Source: G965204755 sp965243415
GTDB taxonomy: Bacteria; Acidobacteriota; Vicinamibacteria; Marinacidobacterales; Marinacidobacteraceae
Length of the DNA stretch: 64,000 nt
Reading direction: 5' to 3'
Assembly (NCBI GenBank): GCA_965243415.1
Contig: OZ251549.1
Span: 744,001 to 808,000 of the forward strand
In this document: piece after piece, positions 18,878 to 27,095 of the stretch
How positions within the stretch are numbered: the stretch's first letter is position 1
How the letters are laid out: each line of letters starts with the position of its first letter
Notes under the pieces: generated by a model
What the model saw: only the letters and a program-made list of their open reading frames with translations
Databases searched by the model: none
What the model was told of the DNA's origin: nothing
Program-made: the position numbers and the translations under genes

Positions 18878-20031
18878 GCGTTCCCTTCCAGCGCCTCGCT
18901 TTCGGGAAGGCCCCGGCGGTCCGGAAAGCCATCGGGCGGGTGCTGGAGTCCGGCCGGTTCGTCCTCGGCCCGGAGGTGGAGGCCTTCGAGCGCGACTTCG
19001 CCGCCGCGGTCGGGGTCCGCGCCGCGGTCGGGGTCTCTTCCGGCACCGACGCCCTCACCCTGGCGCTCGCGGCGTCCGGCGTCGGCCCCGGCGACCGGGT
19101 GCTGACCACCGCCTTCTCCGCCGGGTACACCGCGCTGGGCATCCTCCGCAGCGGCGCCGAGCCGGTCTTCGCCGAGGTGGAGCCGGGGACGCTCTGCCTC
19201 GACGCGGCGGCGGCGGAACGAGTCTTCGAGCGCCGCCGCGTCGCCGCGGTCGTCCCGGTCCATCTCTACGGCCACACCGCCGCCGGCTGGCCGCGCCTCC
19301 TCGAAGCCGCCGCCGCCCGCGGGATCCCGGTCATCGAGGACGCCTGCCAGGCCCACGGCGCCCGGTTCCGCGGCCGCGCGCTGGGCTCCTTCGGCCGGGC
19401 CGCGGCGTTCAGTTTCTATCCGACGAAGAACTTGGGCGGCCTCGGCGAGGGCGGCGCAGTGGTCACCGACGACCCGGAACTCGCGGCCCGCGTCCGAACC
19501 CTCCGCCAGGGCGGCGAGGACGACCGCCGCCGCCATGTGCGCCCCGGCTGGAACGCCCGCCTGGACGAGATCCAGGCCGCCGTCCTCCGGGTCCGGCTCC
19601 CCGACCTCGAACCCGGCAACCGCGCCCGCCGTCTCCTCGCCGAGCAGTACCGCGCGGCGCTGGCCGGCCTCCCGCTGCGGATCGTGGACCCCGGGCCGGA
19701 GACCGAGAGCGCCCGGCACCTCTTCGTCGTCCGCTGCCCCGCCCGCGACGCCTTCCGCCGCCACCTGGCCGCCGCCGGCATCGAGACCCTGGTGCACTTC
19801 CCCGAAGCGCTCCCCGACCAGCCGGCCTTCCGCGGCCCGGGCCCGTCCGGCGACGAAACGCCGTCCCCGTACCCGGAAGCCGCCCGCGCCGCCGCCGAAG
19901 TGGTGAGCCTGCCCTTCCACCCGGCGCTGACCGGGGAGGAGATCGCCCGGGTCGCCGCCGCGGCCCGCTCCTTCTTCGAGGCGGAACCGGGGCCGAATCC
20001 CCGCCCGGTCGCCGCCTCGGTGTCAGAATAG
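18874..20031 (+). CDS. DegT/DnrJ/EryC1-type PLP-dependent sugar aminotransferase
   Basis: The enzyme is expected to transfer an amino group to a keto-sugar nucleotide. The 385-residue product has SSGTDALTLAL for cofactor phosphate binding, EDACQAHGA with the Asp that contacts the pyridine nitrogen, and FYPTKNLGGLGEGG with the PLP-binding lysine near residue 184. The DEIQAAVL segment and C-terminal HFP also fit. It starts with GTG overlapping the stop of the upstream array. With the epimerase gene it probably forms a small amino-sugar pathway. Its first 30 codons are the parent sequence of the repeat units at 17525-18877. Confidence 0.92.
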   Translation: MSVPFQRLAFGKAPAVRKAIGRVLESGRFVLGPEVEAFERDFAAAVGVRAAVGVSSGTDALTLALAASGVGPGDRVLTTAFSAGYTALGILRSGAEPVFAEVEPGTLCLDAAAAERVFERRRVAAVVPVHLYGHTAAGWPRLLEAAAARGIPVIEDACQAHGARFRGRALGSFGRAAAFSFYPTKNLGGLGEGGAVVTDDPELAARVRTLRQGGEDDRRRHVRPGWNARLDEIQAAVLRVRLPDLEPGNRARRLLAEQYRAALAGLPLRIVDPGPETESARHLFVVRCPARDAFRRHLAAAGIETLVHFPEALPDQPAFRGPGPSGDETPSPYPEAARAAAEVVSLPFHPALTGEEIARVAAAARSFFEAEPGPNPRPVAASVSE

Positions 20032-20037
20032 GCCCGG

Positions 20038-20886
20038 ATGGCGTTCGATTCGCGCCGGCGGCACTCGGTGCTCTGCCCCGGCTGCGGACAACTGGTGGGC
20101 GTTCGGGACCGCGAGTGCCTGAACTGCGGCCGCCGCAACCCGGCGCTCTTCGGTCTGGCCGGCTTCCTCCGCCTCGACGGCGAAGGGATGCTCCCGGTGC
20201 TGATCGGCGCCAACGCGGTCCTGTTCCTCCTCTCGCTGGCGCTCAGCCGGGGCGACATCGGGTTCCGCGGGCCGCTCGGCTTCCTGAGCCCGGACGGGAG
20301 GGTGCTCTTCCAACTCGGCGCCGCCGGCGGCCTCCCGGTCTTCGAGTTGGGCAAGCCCTACGCGCTGCTGAGCGCCGGCTGGCTCCACGGCGGCCTGCTC
20401 CACATCGGGCTGAACATGTACTGGCTGTGGAACCTGTTCCCGCCGGCGCGCGAGGCCTTCGGCGCCTCCCGGGCGCTGGTGATCTACCAGGCCGCCGCCG
20501 GAACCGGGTTCCTCCTGTCGTCGTTCATGGGCGCATATGGCGCGTTCGTCCCGATCTTCGGCGGCGCCCCGACGATCACCGTGGGCGCTTCGGCCTCCCT
20601 CTGCGGCCTCCTCGGAGCGCTGCTCTTCTACGGCCGCAGCACCAACGCCGCCTTCGCCCGCCTGGTCTGGCGGTATGTCCTCATGATCGGCGTCTTCGGC
20701 GCCCTGGTTCCGGGCATAGACAACGCCGCGCACCTGGGCGGTTTCCTCGGCGGCTACCTGGTCGCCTCCGCCTTCGGCGCCTTCAGCCCGGAACGGGGCA
20801 AGCACGGCCTCTGGGCGCTCGGCCTGCTCGCCGCCAGCGCCTTCGCCGTTTTCCTCTCCGTCGTCGGCGTCTCGTTCCGCGGCTGA
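20038..20886 (+). CDS. Rhomboid family intramembrane serine protease with zinc-ribbon-like N-terminus
   Basis: Rhomboids cleave membrane proteins within the bilayer. The 282-residue product begins with two CxxC pairs (CPGCG and CLNCG, about residues 18-41) that look like a zinc ribbon. Six hydrophobic segments follow. The family motifs are HGGLLHIGLNMYWLWNL, GASASLCGLLGALLFYGR with the catalytic serine near 184, and NAAHLGGFLGGYL with the catalytic histidine near 231. It lies 6 bp after the aminotransferase stop. The substrate is unknown. Confidence 0.92.
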   Translation: MAFDSRRRHSVLCPGCGQLVGVRDRECLNCGRRNPALFGLAGFLRLDGEGMLPVLIGANAVLFLLSLALSRGDIGFRGPLGFLSPDGRVLFQLGAAGGLPVFELGKPYALLSAGWLHGGLLHIGLNMYWLWNLFPPAREAFGASRALVIYQAAAGTGFLLSSFMGAYGAFVPIFGGAPTITVGASASLCGLLGALLFYGRSTNAAFARLVWRYVLMIGVFGALVPGIDNAAHLGGFLGGYLVASAFGAFSPERGKHGLWALGLLAASAFAVFLSVVGVSFRG

Positions 20887-20937
20887 CCGGAAGACGACCG
20901 CGGCGCCCGGGAACCCGCCCGCAAGGAGGCAGAACCA

Positions 20938-21174
20938 ATGGCTTCACTGGTCCGCAAGCGCGACGGCCGCATCCTGCTCGGCGTCTGCGCCGGCCTCGCC
21001 GACTGGTGGCAGGTGGACCGCACCCTGCTGCGCGTCCTCTATGTGCTGGTCAGCGTCTGCTCGGCGGCCTTCCCCGGCATCCTCTGCTACCTGGTCCTCG
21101 GCATCCTGATGCCCCCGGAGGAGGAGCCCGCCCCACCGGACGCCCCGCCCCCGCCGCCGAGCGACCCCGCCTGA
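20938..21174 (+). CDS. PspC domain protein
   Basis: The 78-residue product is one PspC domain: basic start (VRKRDGRILLGVCAGLADWW), then one membrane helix (VLYVLVSVCSAAFPGILCYLVLG as two parts) and a Pro/Glu-rich tail. PspC proteins of the phage-shock system respond to membrane stress, but small stand-alone versions often have no assigned role. A strong AAGGAGG ribosome-binding site precedes the ATG. Its stop overlaps the start proposed for the next gene (CTGA). Confidence 0.9.
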   Translation: MASLVRKRDGRILLGVCAGLADWWQVDRTLLRVLYVLVSVCSAAFPGILCYLVLGILMPPEEEPAPPDAPPPPPSDPA

Positions 21175-22016
21175 CCGAAGCGCCGGCCGTTCCGCCGAAG
21201 CCCGTTCTCCCCGAGGCCGTCGTCGAGGACGCGCCGCTGCGACTGCGGTCGGGCGGCGAGGGCCGGCTCCTCCTCCGCCTGGCGCGGAACCCGGCGCGGT
21301 CCCGGCGGGCGCTGCTCGCGGAACTGGTCGCCTGGGCGGAGCGCGCCGGCTTCGCCGTGGCGGTCCTCCCGGTGGCCGAAGCCGCCCTGCTGACGGACTT
21401 CCGCCGCCTCGGCTTCGACGACGCCGGCCCGCTGCCGGCCTTCGCCGCGCCGACCCGGCCGGGCCCGCTCCGCCGGGCGCTCGCGGCGGCGTTCCTGCCC
21501 GGGGCCCGCCGGGTGGAGGATCTCGAAATCGTCCGGGAACCGCTCCCCGGGTCGAAGATCCGCGCCCTCGCGGAGCGTCTCGCCCCCGCTTTCGACCTCT
21601 CGCCCGCTTCCGCCGAGCCTCCCGCCGCCCCGGCGGAGGCGTGCGACCCGACCGCCGGCGTCGTCCTGCGCCGGGAGGGTGTACCGCTGGCGTTCGCCCA
21701 CTGGACTTCCGGGCCGGGCGCCGAAGCGGCGGTCACCGACTGGATCGCCCCCCCCGACGAACCGGACCTGGTGGCGGCCCTGGCCTCCGAGACGCGCCGC
21801 GCCGCCGGCGACCGGGGCGCCCCCGGCGTCCGCTTCTCGACGCCGCACCGGGACCTGGGCATCGGCCTGCGCCTGGCCCGCTTCGTCTCGCGTCCGAGCG
21901 CCGCCCGCGTCCTGGTGCGCCGCGCCGGCGGCCGCGACCCCCGCGTCCCCTCGACCCTCGGCTGGCGCCTCACGGCCCCGACCCGGATCGAGGGCGCCCG
22001 AAGCGAAACCACCTGA
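21171..22016 (+). CDS. Unknown protein, possible acetyltransferase-like fold, CTG start
   Basis: The frame reads as a protein of 281 residues starting with CTG at 21171, which overlaps the PspC stop (CTGA). No ATG, GTG or TTG exists in frame until about 60 codons later, after conserved-looking sequence (LRLRSGGEGRLLLRLAR). The middle (LVAWAERAGFAVAVLPVAEAAL and RRLGFDDAGPLP) resembles parts of N-acetyltransferase folds, but I cannot confirm the family. The C-terminus is basic. An automatic annotation would probably shorten or miss this gene. Confidence 0.6.
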   Translation: MTEAPAVPPKPVLPEAVVEDAPLRLRSGGEGRLLLRLARNPARSRRALLAELVAWAERAGFAVAVLPVAEAALLTDFRRLGFDDAGPLPAFAAPTRPGPLRRALAAAFLPGARRVEDLEIVREPLPGSKIRALAERLAPAFDLSPASAEPPAAPAEACDPTAGVVLRREGVPLAFAHWTSGPGAEAAVTDWIAPPDEPDLVAALASETRRAAGDRGAPGVRFSTPHRDLGIGLRLARFVSRPSAARVLVRRAGGRDPRVPSTLGWRLTAPTRIEGARSETT

Positions 22017-22052
22017 CCCCGGCAGTCGGAAGTCATCCGCCTCGCCGCGGTT

Positions 22053-22291
22053 GGGGGACACGAACTTCTACGCACCCCGTTTTCCGAACCGCCGGCGCCC
22101 GAGCACCGCCGCCCATCGACCGACCCGGCCGGCGTCCGTCCCCGCTCCGCACCGAGACGTGGTCATCGGTCTCCGCCCGTCCCGCCCCGTCTTCCTCGAC
22201 GCCCCGCGCCCCGCAACCTTCGGCGGCGTCCGATCGCCACGGTCCGGATCGCCGCCACCGACCCCGGCGCCATCGGGGGACACGAACTTCT
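22053..22291. repeat. 17-bp direct repeat, two copies 222 bp apart
   Basis: GGGGGACACGAACTTCT occurs at 22053-22069 and 22275-22291. Both copies are followed by weaker similarity for about 40 bp (CACCCCG, then CGCCCGAG). This may be a small intergenic repeat family. No function is evident. Confidence 0.65.
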
Positions 22292-22346
22292 GCACACCCC
22301 GCGTCCCGCGCCACCGTCGCCCGAGCGAACCGGTCGGCGGCCCTGC

Positions 22347-22352
22347 TATAAT
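22347..22352 (+). promoter_or_regulatory. -10 box of the tRNA-Glu promoter
   Basis: A perfect TATAAT stands 23 bp before the tRNA. The -35 position shows no good TTGACA match. Confidence 0.45.
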
Positions 22353-22374
22353 CGCGGGTTCCACCTCGCGGGGC

Positions 22375-22449
22375 GCCGCTATCGTCTAGGGGTTAGGACG
22401 GGTGGTTCTCAGCCATCAAACCGGGGTTCGAATCCCCGTAGCGGTACCA
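22375..22449 (+). tRNA. tRNA-Glu (anticodon CTC)
   Basis: The cloverleaf folds by eye. The acceptor stem is GCCGCTA with TAGCGGT (terminal G-U). The D arm is TCGTCTAGGGGTTAGGACG, typical of tRNA-Glu. The anticodon stem GGTGG/CCATC encloses loop TTCTCAG with anticodon CTC, and the T arm contains GGTTCGAATC. A 3' CCA is encoded. Confidence 0.93.
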
Positions 22450-22541
22450 CCCCGGCGGGGTGTTCGTCGTTCGGGGCCGGCCGCGCCCGCCAACCTTGCC
22501 ATGGCTCGCCATGGAGGCCCGCCGCCAGGCCCCGTCGGACT

Positions 22542-22617
22542 GCGCCCTTAGCTCAGTGGACAGAGCAACAGGCTACGAACCTGTAGGTCGGGTGTTCGAA
22601 TCGCCCAGGGCGCGCCA
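22542..22617 (+). tRNA. tRNA-Arg (anticodon ACG)
   Basis: The acceptor stem is GCGCCCT with AGGGCGC, the D arm AGCTCAGTGGACAGAGC, and the anticodon stem ACAGG/CCTGT with loop CTACGAA and anticodon ACG. The T loop is TTCGAAT and CCA is encoded. It reads CGN arginine codons after inosine modification. Confidence 0.93.
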
Positions 22618-22676
22618 GTCCTCTTCGGGCCCGACTGTCCGGGCCCTCCCGAGCAGCACGGAGGGAAAAGCCCCGA

Positions 22677-24227
22677 ATGCGTGACCACCCCCGAGGGTTC
22701 CGAAACTTCCGGCGACTCTCCTCCCCGGCCTCCTTGGCCTTGGTTGCCGGCGTCCTCTCCGCCGCGCCCCTGCCCGCGTCCGCCGCCGCGCAGGAACGCG
22801 ACCTGGACCTGGTCATCTCCGGCGGCCGCGTCATCGACCCGGAGACCGGCCTCGACGCGGTGCGCCAGGTCGGCGTCGCCGGCAACGAGATCGTCGCCAT
22901 CAGCCGCGAAGTCCTGACGAACCGCCTCCGCCAGGGCGGAACCCTGCTCGACGCCTCCGGCAAGGTCGTCGCCCCGGGCTTCATAGACCTCCACGCCCAC
23001 GGCCAGTCCGTCGAGGCGAACCGCTACCAGGCGATGGACGGCGTCACCACCGCCCTCGAACTCGAAGGCGGCGTCCCCCGGGTCGCCCGATTCCTAGAAA
23101 GCCGCGCCGGCGAGGCGATCCTCCACTACGGCGCCTCGGTTTCCCACAGCGGACTGCGGCTCCTCGGCATCCCGGAGATCGCCGACGAAGTCGCGACGAT
23201 CCTCGAAGCCGAGAGCACCGGCGCCGAACTCATCATCGAGCACGCGAACCTCCTGCGGAAAGGCAACTACACCGCCGTCCCGCCGGACCGCTACTCCGTC
23301 GTCCACGAGCAGATCACCGGCGAACTCCGCGCCGGCGGCCTCGGCATCGGAATGGCCCACCAGTACTACCCGGGCGCGAACCACACCGAGATCTACCGAG
23401 TCTTCGAGTTGGCCGCGGAACTCGACATCCCCATCTACACCCATGTGCGCGACATGGCGATCTCCGCGATCCAGGAAGTCCTCGCGAACGCGGTCGCCAC
23501 CGGCGCCCCGCTCCACATCGTCCACCTGAACAGTTCGAGCCTCCACCACCTCCCGGTCACCCTCGACCTGATCGCCGGCGCGAGAGCCGCCGGAGTGGAT
23601 GTGACCACCGAGGCATACCCCTACACCGCCGCTTCCACCGGCATCTCCTCCGCCATCTTCGACGAAGGCTGGCAGGATAAGTTGGGTATGACCTACGGCG
23701 ACATCCAGATGCAGGACACCGGCGTCCGCGTCACCGAGGAAACCTTCGAGATGTTCCGCGAGGAAGGCGGCACCGTCATCATGCACATGATGAAACCGGA
23801 GTTCATCGAACTGGCGATGCGCACCCCCTTCGTCATGGTGGCCTCCGACGGAATGCCCTACGCCCCCGGCGCCCATCCCCGGTCCGCCGGCACCTTCTCC
23901 CGCGTCCTCGGCCGCTATGTGCGCGACTGGGGCGTCCTGTCGCTGAACGACGCCATCCGCCGCATGACCCTGATGCCGGCGGAACGCCTCCAGGAGATCG
24001 CCCCCCTGATGCGCCGCAAGGGCCGCATCCAGATCGGCGCCATCGCCGACCTCACCGTCTTCGACCCGACCACGATCATTGACACGGCGACCTTCGAGGA
24101 CGACCTGACTTTCTCCGAAGGCGTCGAACAGGTCATCGTGGACGGCATCCCGGTGGTGCGCGACGGTTCGCTCGTGGAAGGCGTCTTCCCCGGCAAGGCC
24201 CTCGTCGGCCGTTACACCTCGGAGTAA
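22677..24227 (+). CDS. Exported D-aminoacylase / N-acyl-D-amino-acid deacylase-like amidohydrolase
   Basis: Members of this amidohydrolase group remove acyl groups from N-acyl-D-amino acids. The 516-residue product has an N-terminal signal peptide (basic start, hydrophobic run LALVAGVLSAAPL, Ala-rich cleavage region near 35-40). It then has the family start LVISGGRVIDPETGLD. Metal-site segments are APGFIDLHAHGQ, IEHANL, THVRDM, IVHLNSSS and VASDGMPYAPG, and the C-terminal beta strand region is IGAIADLTVFDP. A GGAGG ribosome-binding site lies about 15 bases before the ATG. Export to the periplasm suggests use of peptide or cell-wall-derived substrates. Substrate specificity is not predictable here. 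Confidence 0.88.
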   Translation: MRDHPRGFRNFRRLSSPASLALVAGVLSAAPLPASAAAQERDLDLVISGGRVIDPETGLDAVRQVGVAGNEIVAISREVLTNRLRQGGTLLDASGKVVAPGFIDLHAHGQSVEANRYQAMDGVTTALELEGGVPRVARFLESRAGEAILHYGASVSHSGLRLLGIPEIADEVATILEAESTGAELIIEHANLLRKGNYTAVPPDRYSVVHEQITGELRAGGLGIGMAHQYYPGANHTEIYRVFELAAELDIPIYTHVRDMAISAIQEVLANAVATGAPLHIVHLNSSSLHHLPVTLDLIAGARAAGVDVTTEAYPYTAASTGISSAIFDEGWQDKLGMTYGDIQMQDTGVRVTEETFEMFREEGGTVIMHMMKPEFIELAMRTPFVMVASDGMPYAPGAHPRSAGTFSRVLGRYVRDWGVLSLNDAIRRMTLMPAERLQEIAPLMRRKGRIQIGAIADLTVFDPTTIIDTATFEDDLTFSEGVEQVIVDGIPVVRDGSLVEGVFPGKALVGRYTSE

Positions 24228-24232
24228 CCCCG

Positions 24233-24248
24233 GATCCCCCGAGGGATC
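24233..24248 (+). terminator. Weak candidate terminator hairpin
   Basis: GATCCC and GGGATC form a six-pair stem around a 4-base loop just after the D-aminoacylase stop. No T-tract follows, so intrinsic termination is doubtful. Confidence 0.25.
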
Positions 24249-24322
24249 GGCCCCGGGACGCCGGCGACCGTTGCCGGTTCCGGGTCACCGATCCCGTCCC
24301 GCGTCCTGCCAGTAGGCCTTCC

Positions 24323-25060
24323 GTGCGCTTCCTCCTCCTCCAGGTCCGCGCGCCGGGGGACCCCATGGCGGCGGCGGAGCGGGCAGCCTTCCGCCGCGCC
24401 CTCGGCGTCGGGGAGGGCGCCGTCCACGCCTTCGACCTGCTCTCCGGCGCCCCGTCGCCGCAGCAGTTCGCCGACTCCGACGCCGTCCTCATCGGCGGGA
24501 GCGGCGACTACTCGGTCGTCCGCGGCGGCCCCTGGCTCCCCGCCGCCCTCCGCGCGATGGAGACCCTGTTCGAGATCGCGAAGCCGACCTTCGCTTCCTG
24601 CTGGGGCTTCCAGGCGCTGGCCCGCGCCCTCGGCGGTCGCGTCGTGACCGACCACTCCCGCGCCGAAGTCGGCGTCCTGCCGCTCCACCTGACGGAGGCC
24701 GGCCGCCGCGACCCGGTGTTCGCCCCGCTCGGCTCCCCGTTCCACGCGGTCATCGGCCACGAGGACATCGTGGACGAACTCCCCCCCGGCGCCGTCAGCC
24801 TGGTCTCGAGCGCCACCCTCCCGAACGAGGCGTTCACCTTCCCCGGCAAGCCCATCTACGCCACCCAATTCCACCCCGAACTCGACCGTGAAGACCTGGT
24901 GGCCCGCCTCGCCGCCTACCCCCCCTACCTGAAGTTGGCCGGCGCCGCCACCCTGGACGAGTTCCGCTCGGCCCATCCCCAGGCCGCGAACACCGCACCC
25001 CTCCTCGGCCGGTTCGCCGCCCGACTCACTGCGACCGATCGTGACGCACTGCGCCCGTAA
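24323..25060 (+). CDS. Class I glutamine amidotransferase (GMP-synthase-like)
   Basis: The 245-residue product has the class I glutamine amidotransferase fold. The nucleophile motif is SCWGFQ near residue 92 (the family usually has C-x-G) and the catalytic His-x-Glu is in QFHPELD near 190. LIGGSGDYSV forms the oxyanion-side loop. Such stand-alone proteins resemble the glutaminase part of GMP synthase, but many hydrolyse gamma-glutamyl compounds. The start is a GTG fitting the first strand (RFLLLQVRAPGD). The 3' end overlaps the first copy of the accessory-region promoter motif. Confidence 0.88.
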   Translation: MRFLLLQVRAPGDPMAAAERAAFRRALGVGEGAVHAFDLLSGAPSPQQFADSDAVLIGGSGDYSVVRGGPWLPAALRAMETLFEIAKPTFASCWGFQALARALGGRVVTDHSRAEVGVLPLHLTEAGRRDPVFAPLGSPFHAVIGHEDIVDELPPGAVSLVSSATLPNEAFTFPGKPIYATQFHPELDREDLVARLAAYPPYLKLAGAATLDEFRSAHPQAANTAPLLGRFAARLTATDRDALRP

Positions 25061-25063
25061 CTT
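25031..25063 (+). promoter_or_regulatory. Accessory-region motif copy 1
   Basis: GCGACCGATCGTGAC is followed after exactly 12 bases by TAACTT (25058-25063). It overlaps the last codons of the amidotransferase gene and precedes the membrane-protein gene at 25123. Confidence 0.65.
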
Positions 25064-25122
25064 CGTCGCCGTCCCGGGTCGATCCCGGGGCTCTCGAAGA
25101 TCTGCGAGAGGAGAGTGGAATC

Positions 25123-25662
25123 ATGGAGAAAAGGAGAAAGGACGGGACACTCGCGATGGACCTGATGGCCGTAGGACAGGTCGTCGGGAAACTGACCGGC
25201 CTACTCGATTGGTCCTGGTGGGTGATCTTGGCTCCCGTGTGGATGCAACTCGCCGTCATGCCGTACATCAGCCTTTGCGCCATCTCCAAGTATGCTGAAA
25301 TCCTGAAAGAAACCGTGGAACTCCGGCGGTTCCCAAAATACACGGGATGCTTTGGAGGGCTCGATGTCATCGTCCGCCTGTGCCTCCGCCTGATGCGTCC
25401 TCACGGACCGCGACCCCTTCGAGTGTTCGAGTTGTTCGCGGCGTACATCGTCACCAGTATCGTTGGCCTCGTCTCGGTTACTTTCGTTGCCCTCGCACTG
25501 GAAGGGGTCCTGTTCTCCCTGGTGTTCGCCGTCGGGTTTTCGGCATCCCTTTTCGCGGGCGGAATGATGGCGCGCTCTATCGGCGCAGCCGTGGTGGAGG
25601 ACAACGCCGAACCCGCCAGTACGACGGACGCCTCGGGAACGGAGGAGCCGCAGCCCCACTGA
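25123..25662 (+). CDS. Membrane protein with a WSWW segment, unknown function
   Basis: The 179-residue product has about four hydrophobic segments. The first contains KLTGLLDWSWWVILAPVWM, which resembles the short motif of proteins annotated as transmembrane Fragile-X-F (KLTG, then WSWWWV, then P-W). The C-terminus is polar and acidic. A purine-rich GAGAGGAGAG ribosome-binding site precedes the ATG. Larger relatives with three copies of the motif are at 26040 and 40148. No function is known. Confidence 0.75.
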   Translation: MEKRRKDGTLAMDLMAVGQVVGKLTGLLDWSWWVILAPVWMQLAVMPYISLCAISKYAEILKETVELRRFPKYTGCFGGLDVIVRLCLRLMRPHGPRPLRVFELFAAYIVTSIVGLVSVTFVALALEGVLFSLVFAVGFSASLFAGGMMARSIGAAVVEDNAEPASTTDASGTEEPQPH

Positions 25663-25830
25663 CCGTCGAGTTCGGGTCGTCGTCCGCGAGGTGCCGTCGC
25701 GATACGGCGAGCGACGGCTCCTCCGTGCGGCTCGAGTTACCCGCCGCCCGTTCCTTTCCCGCAGTCGGCCGGCGCCTCAAAATCCATCGAATTTCGCGTC
25801 GCCTGCACCGGGAGCGGGCGCCAGCGTCGG

Positions 25831-25864
25831 CACGACCGACTCTGACGCAGTGCCGCACTAACTT
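25831..25864 (+). promoter_or_regulatory. Accessory-region motif copy 2
   Basis: CACGACCGACTCTGAC, 12 bases, TAACTT (25859-25864). The downstream gene starts at 26040. It closely matches copy 13 before the paralogous gene at 40148 (GACTCTGACGCAGTGCCGC is shared). Confidence 0.7.
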
Positions 25865-26039
25865 AGGGCCAAGAACGGCCTCGCCGGACGGATCCCGGGG
25901 TCCCATACGAGTGTGGGCGGTACCCCGATCTTTGCGGCCCGGTGCGATCGGAACCGAACGCACGCTGGCCTGTGCCGAGATCCGTTCACGGTGGCGCCGT
26001 CGTGCCCTCGACGAGTCTCTCCACGACAGGAGGTGAGCC

Positions 26040-26720
26040 ATGAAGAAACCGAAGCTGGGGTTGGCCGGAATCCACAAGGTGGAAGCCATCCTCCTCCTCT
26101 TGGTCGGACTGAAACTTGGTGGCCAACTCGATTGGGCCTGGTGGTGGATTCTCTCTCCGCAGTGGATCTGGGCTGCTTTCAGAGTGGCGCACTCCGCATA
26201 CGGTTTGTGCGGGTCCTCACAGAGGCTTCTGCGGCGGCAGTACAGACCCGGCTGGGCGAAGTGGTCGCTGGCCCTGAGTCACGGCGATGCTTTGTTCTTC
26301 CTGTTCTTCGTACTCAAATGGACGGGACATCTCTCGTGGAGTTGGTTCTGGGTGCTTTCCCCTCTGTGGTTCTTCAAGCCACTCGGGCTCCTTGTTTCGC
26401 GACCGTTGATGAAGCCGACCAAGCGACGCCGGTACAAGGAACTCATTCTAAATGTGATGTCGTACACCGTCGCCTTTACGCTTACCGCCCTCGTGGCGCT
26501 ACGGTTGGACGGCCATATTTCCTCCTGGTGGTGGGTTGCGGCGGCAGGCGGGTTCTACATGATCTTGGCGCTCGTATTCTCGAAACGAGCGATCGTCGCT
26601 CTGTCGACGAGACTCGACCGCGAGAAGGCGAAGCGGCGGGCGCGTCGCAACCGAGACGACACCGGAGCGGAGCGTCCGACACGATCAGAGTACGAAGGGC
26701 TCGATCCGGGTCGTTCGTGA
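26040..26720 (+). CDS. Membrane protein with triplicated KLxG-WSWWWVLSP motif
   Basis: The 226-residue product repeats one hydrophobic hairpin-like unit three times: LKLGGQLDWAWWWILSPQWI near 22, LKWTGHLSWSWFWVLSPLWF near 92 and LRLDGHISSWWWVAAAGGF near 160. The unit matches short bacterial transmembrane Fragile-X-F proteins, which usually carry it once. A basic C-terminal tail follows. An AGGAGGTGA ribosome-binding site precedes the ATG. It is a close paralogue of the gene at 40148, and the two share upstream motif, ribosome-binding site and gene layout. The role is unknown. Confidence 0.82.
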   Translation: MKKPKLGLAGIHKVEAILLLLVGLKLGGQLDWAWWWILSPQWIWAAFRVAHSAYGLCGSSQRLLRRQYRPGWAKWSLALSHGDALFFLFFVLKWTGHLSWSWFWVLSPLWFFKPLGLLVSRPLMKPTKRRRYKELILNVMSYTVAFTLTALVALRLDGHISSWWWVAAAGGFYMILALVFSKRAIVALSTRLDREKAKRRARRNRDDTGAERPTRSEYEGLDPGRS

Positions 26721-27095
26721 CATCGCCCGGCCGCACCTCGTGGCGGACGCCACGGCGACTCCGGCCCCGGGCAGCCGGACAGACATGCGTCTCGGCCAGG
26801 TGGCGCCGCGCCGAACGCAGCCGGTCGCGGCGACCCCGGCAGTGCTACCGCAGGGTTGTGCGGCCACGCCTGCCCGCCGGAGGCCGCTTCGAGATCCAAG
26901 CCACTGGTGTCCGGACCATGGGGGCCGGAACCCCGGGCGGCGCGGCCTGATGGTCGTGCCCGCGACCCGCGACCGGGGACACCGGCGGCTGCGTCGGTCG
27001 TTGCCGCGCTGCTTCGCCGACGAGCACGGCCCATCACCACCTCGCTCTCCCGGGAGTCGACCGTCGAGGCGAGCTCGGGGCGCTCGATCCCTCTC
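26721..27095. other. Gene-free stretch
   Basis: No gene or clear signal is seen. The open frames are short or of artefact composition. Confidence 0.4.

Larger units (their letters stand above)
22017..22374. other. Gene-free region upstream of tRNA-Glu
   Basis: No gene is seen. It contains the 17-bp direct repeat listed separately and one of the rare ACGT tetranucleotides (about 22157). A TATAAT at 22347-22352 lies 23 bp before the tRNA and is the likely -10 box. Confidence 0.5.
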
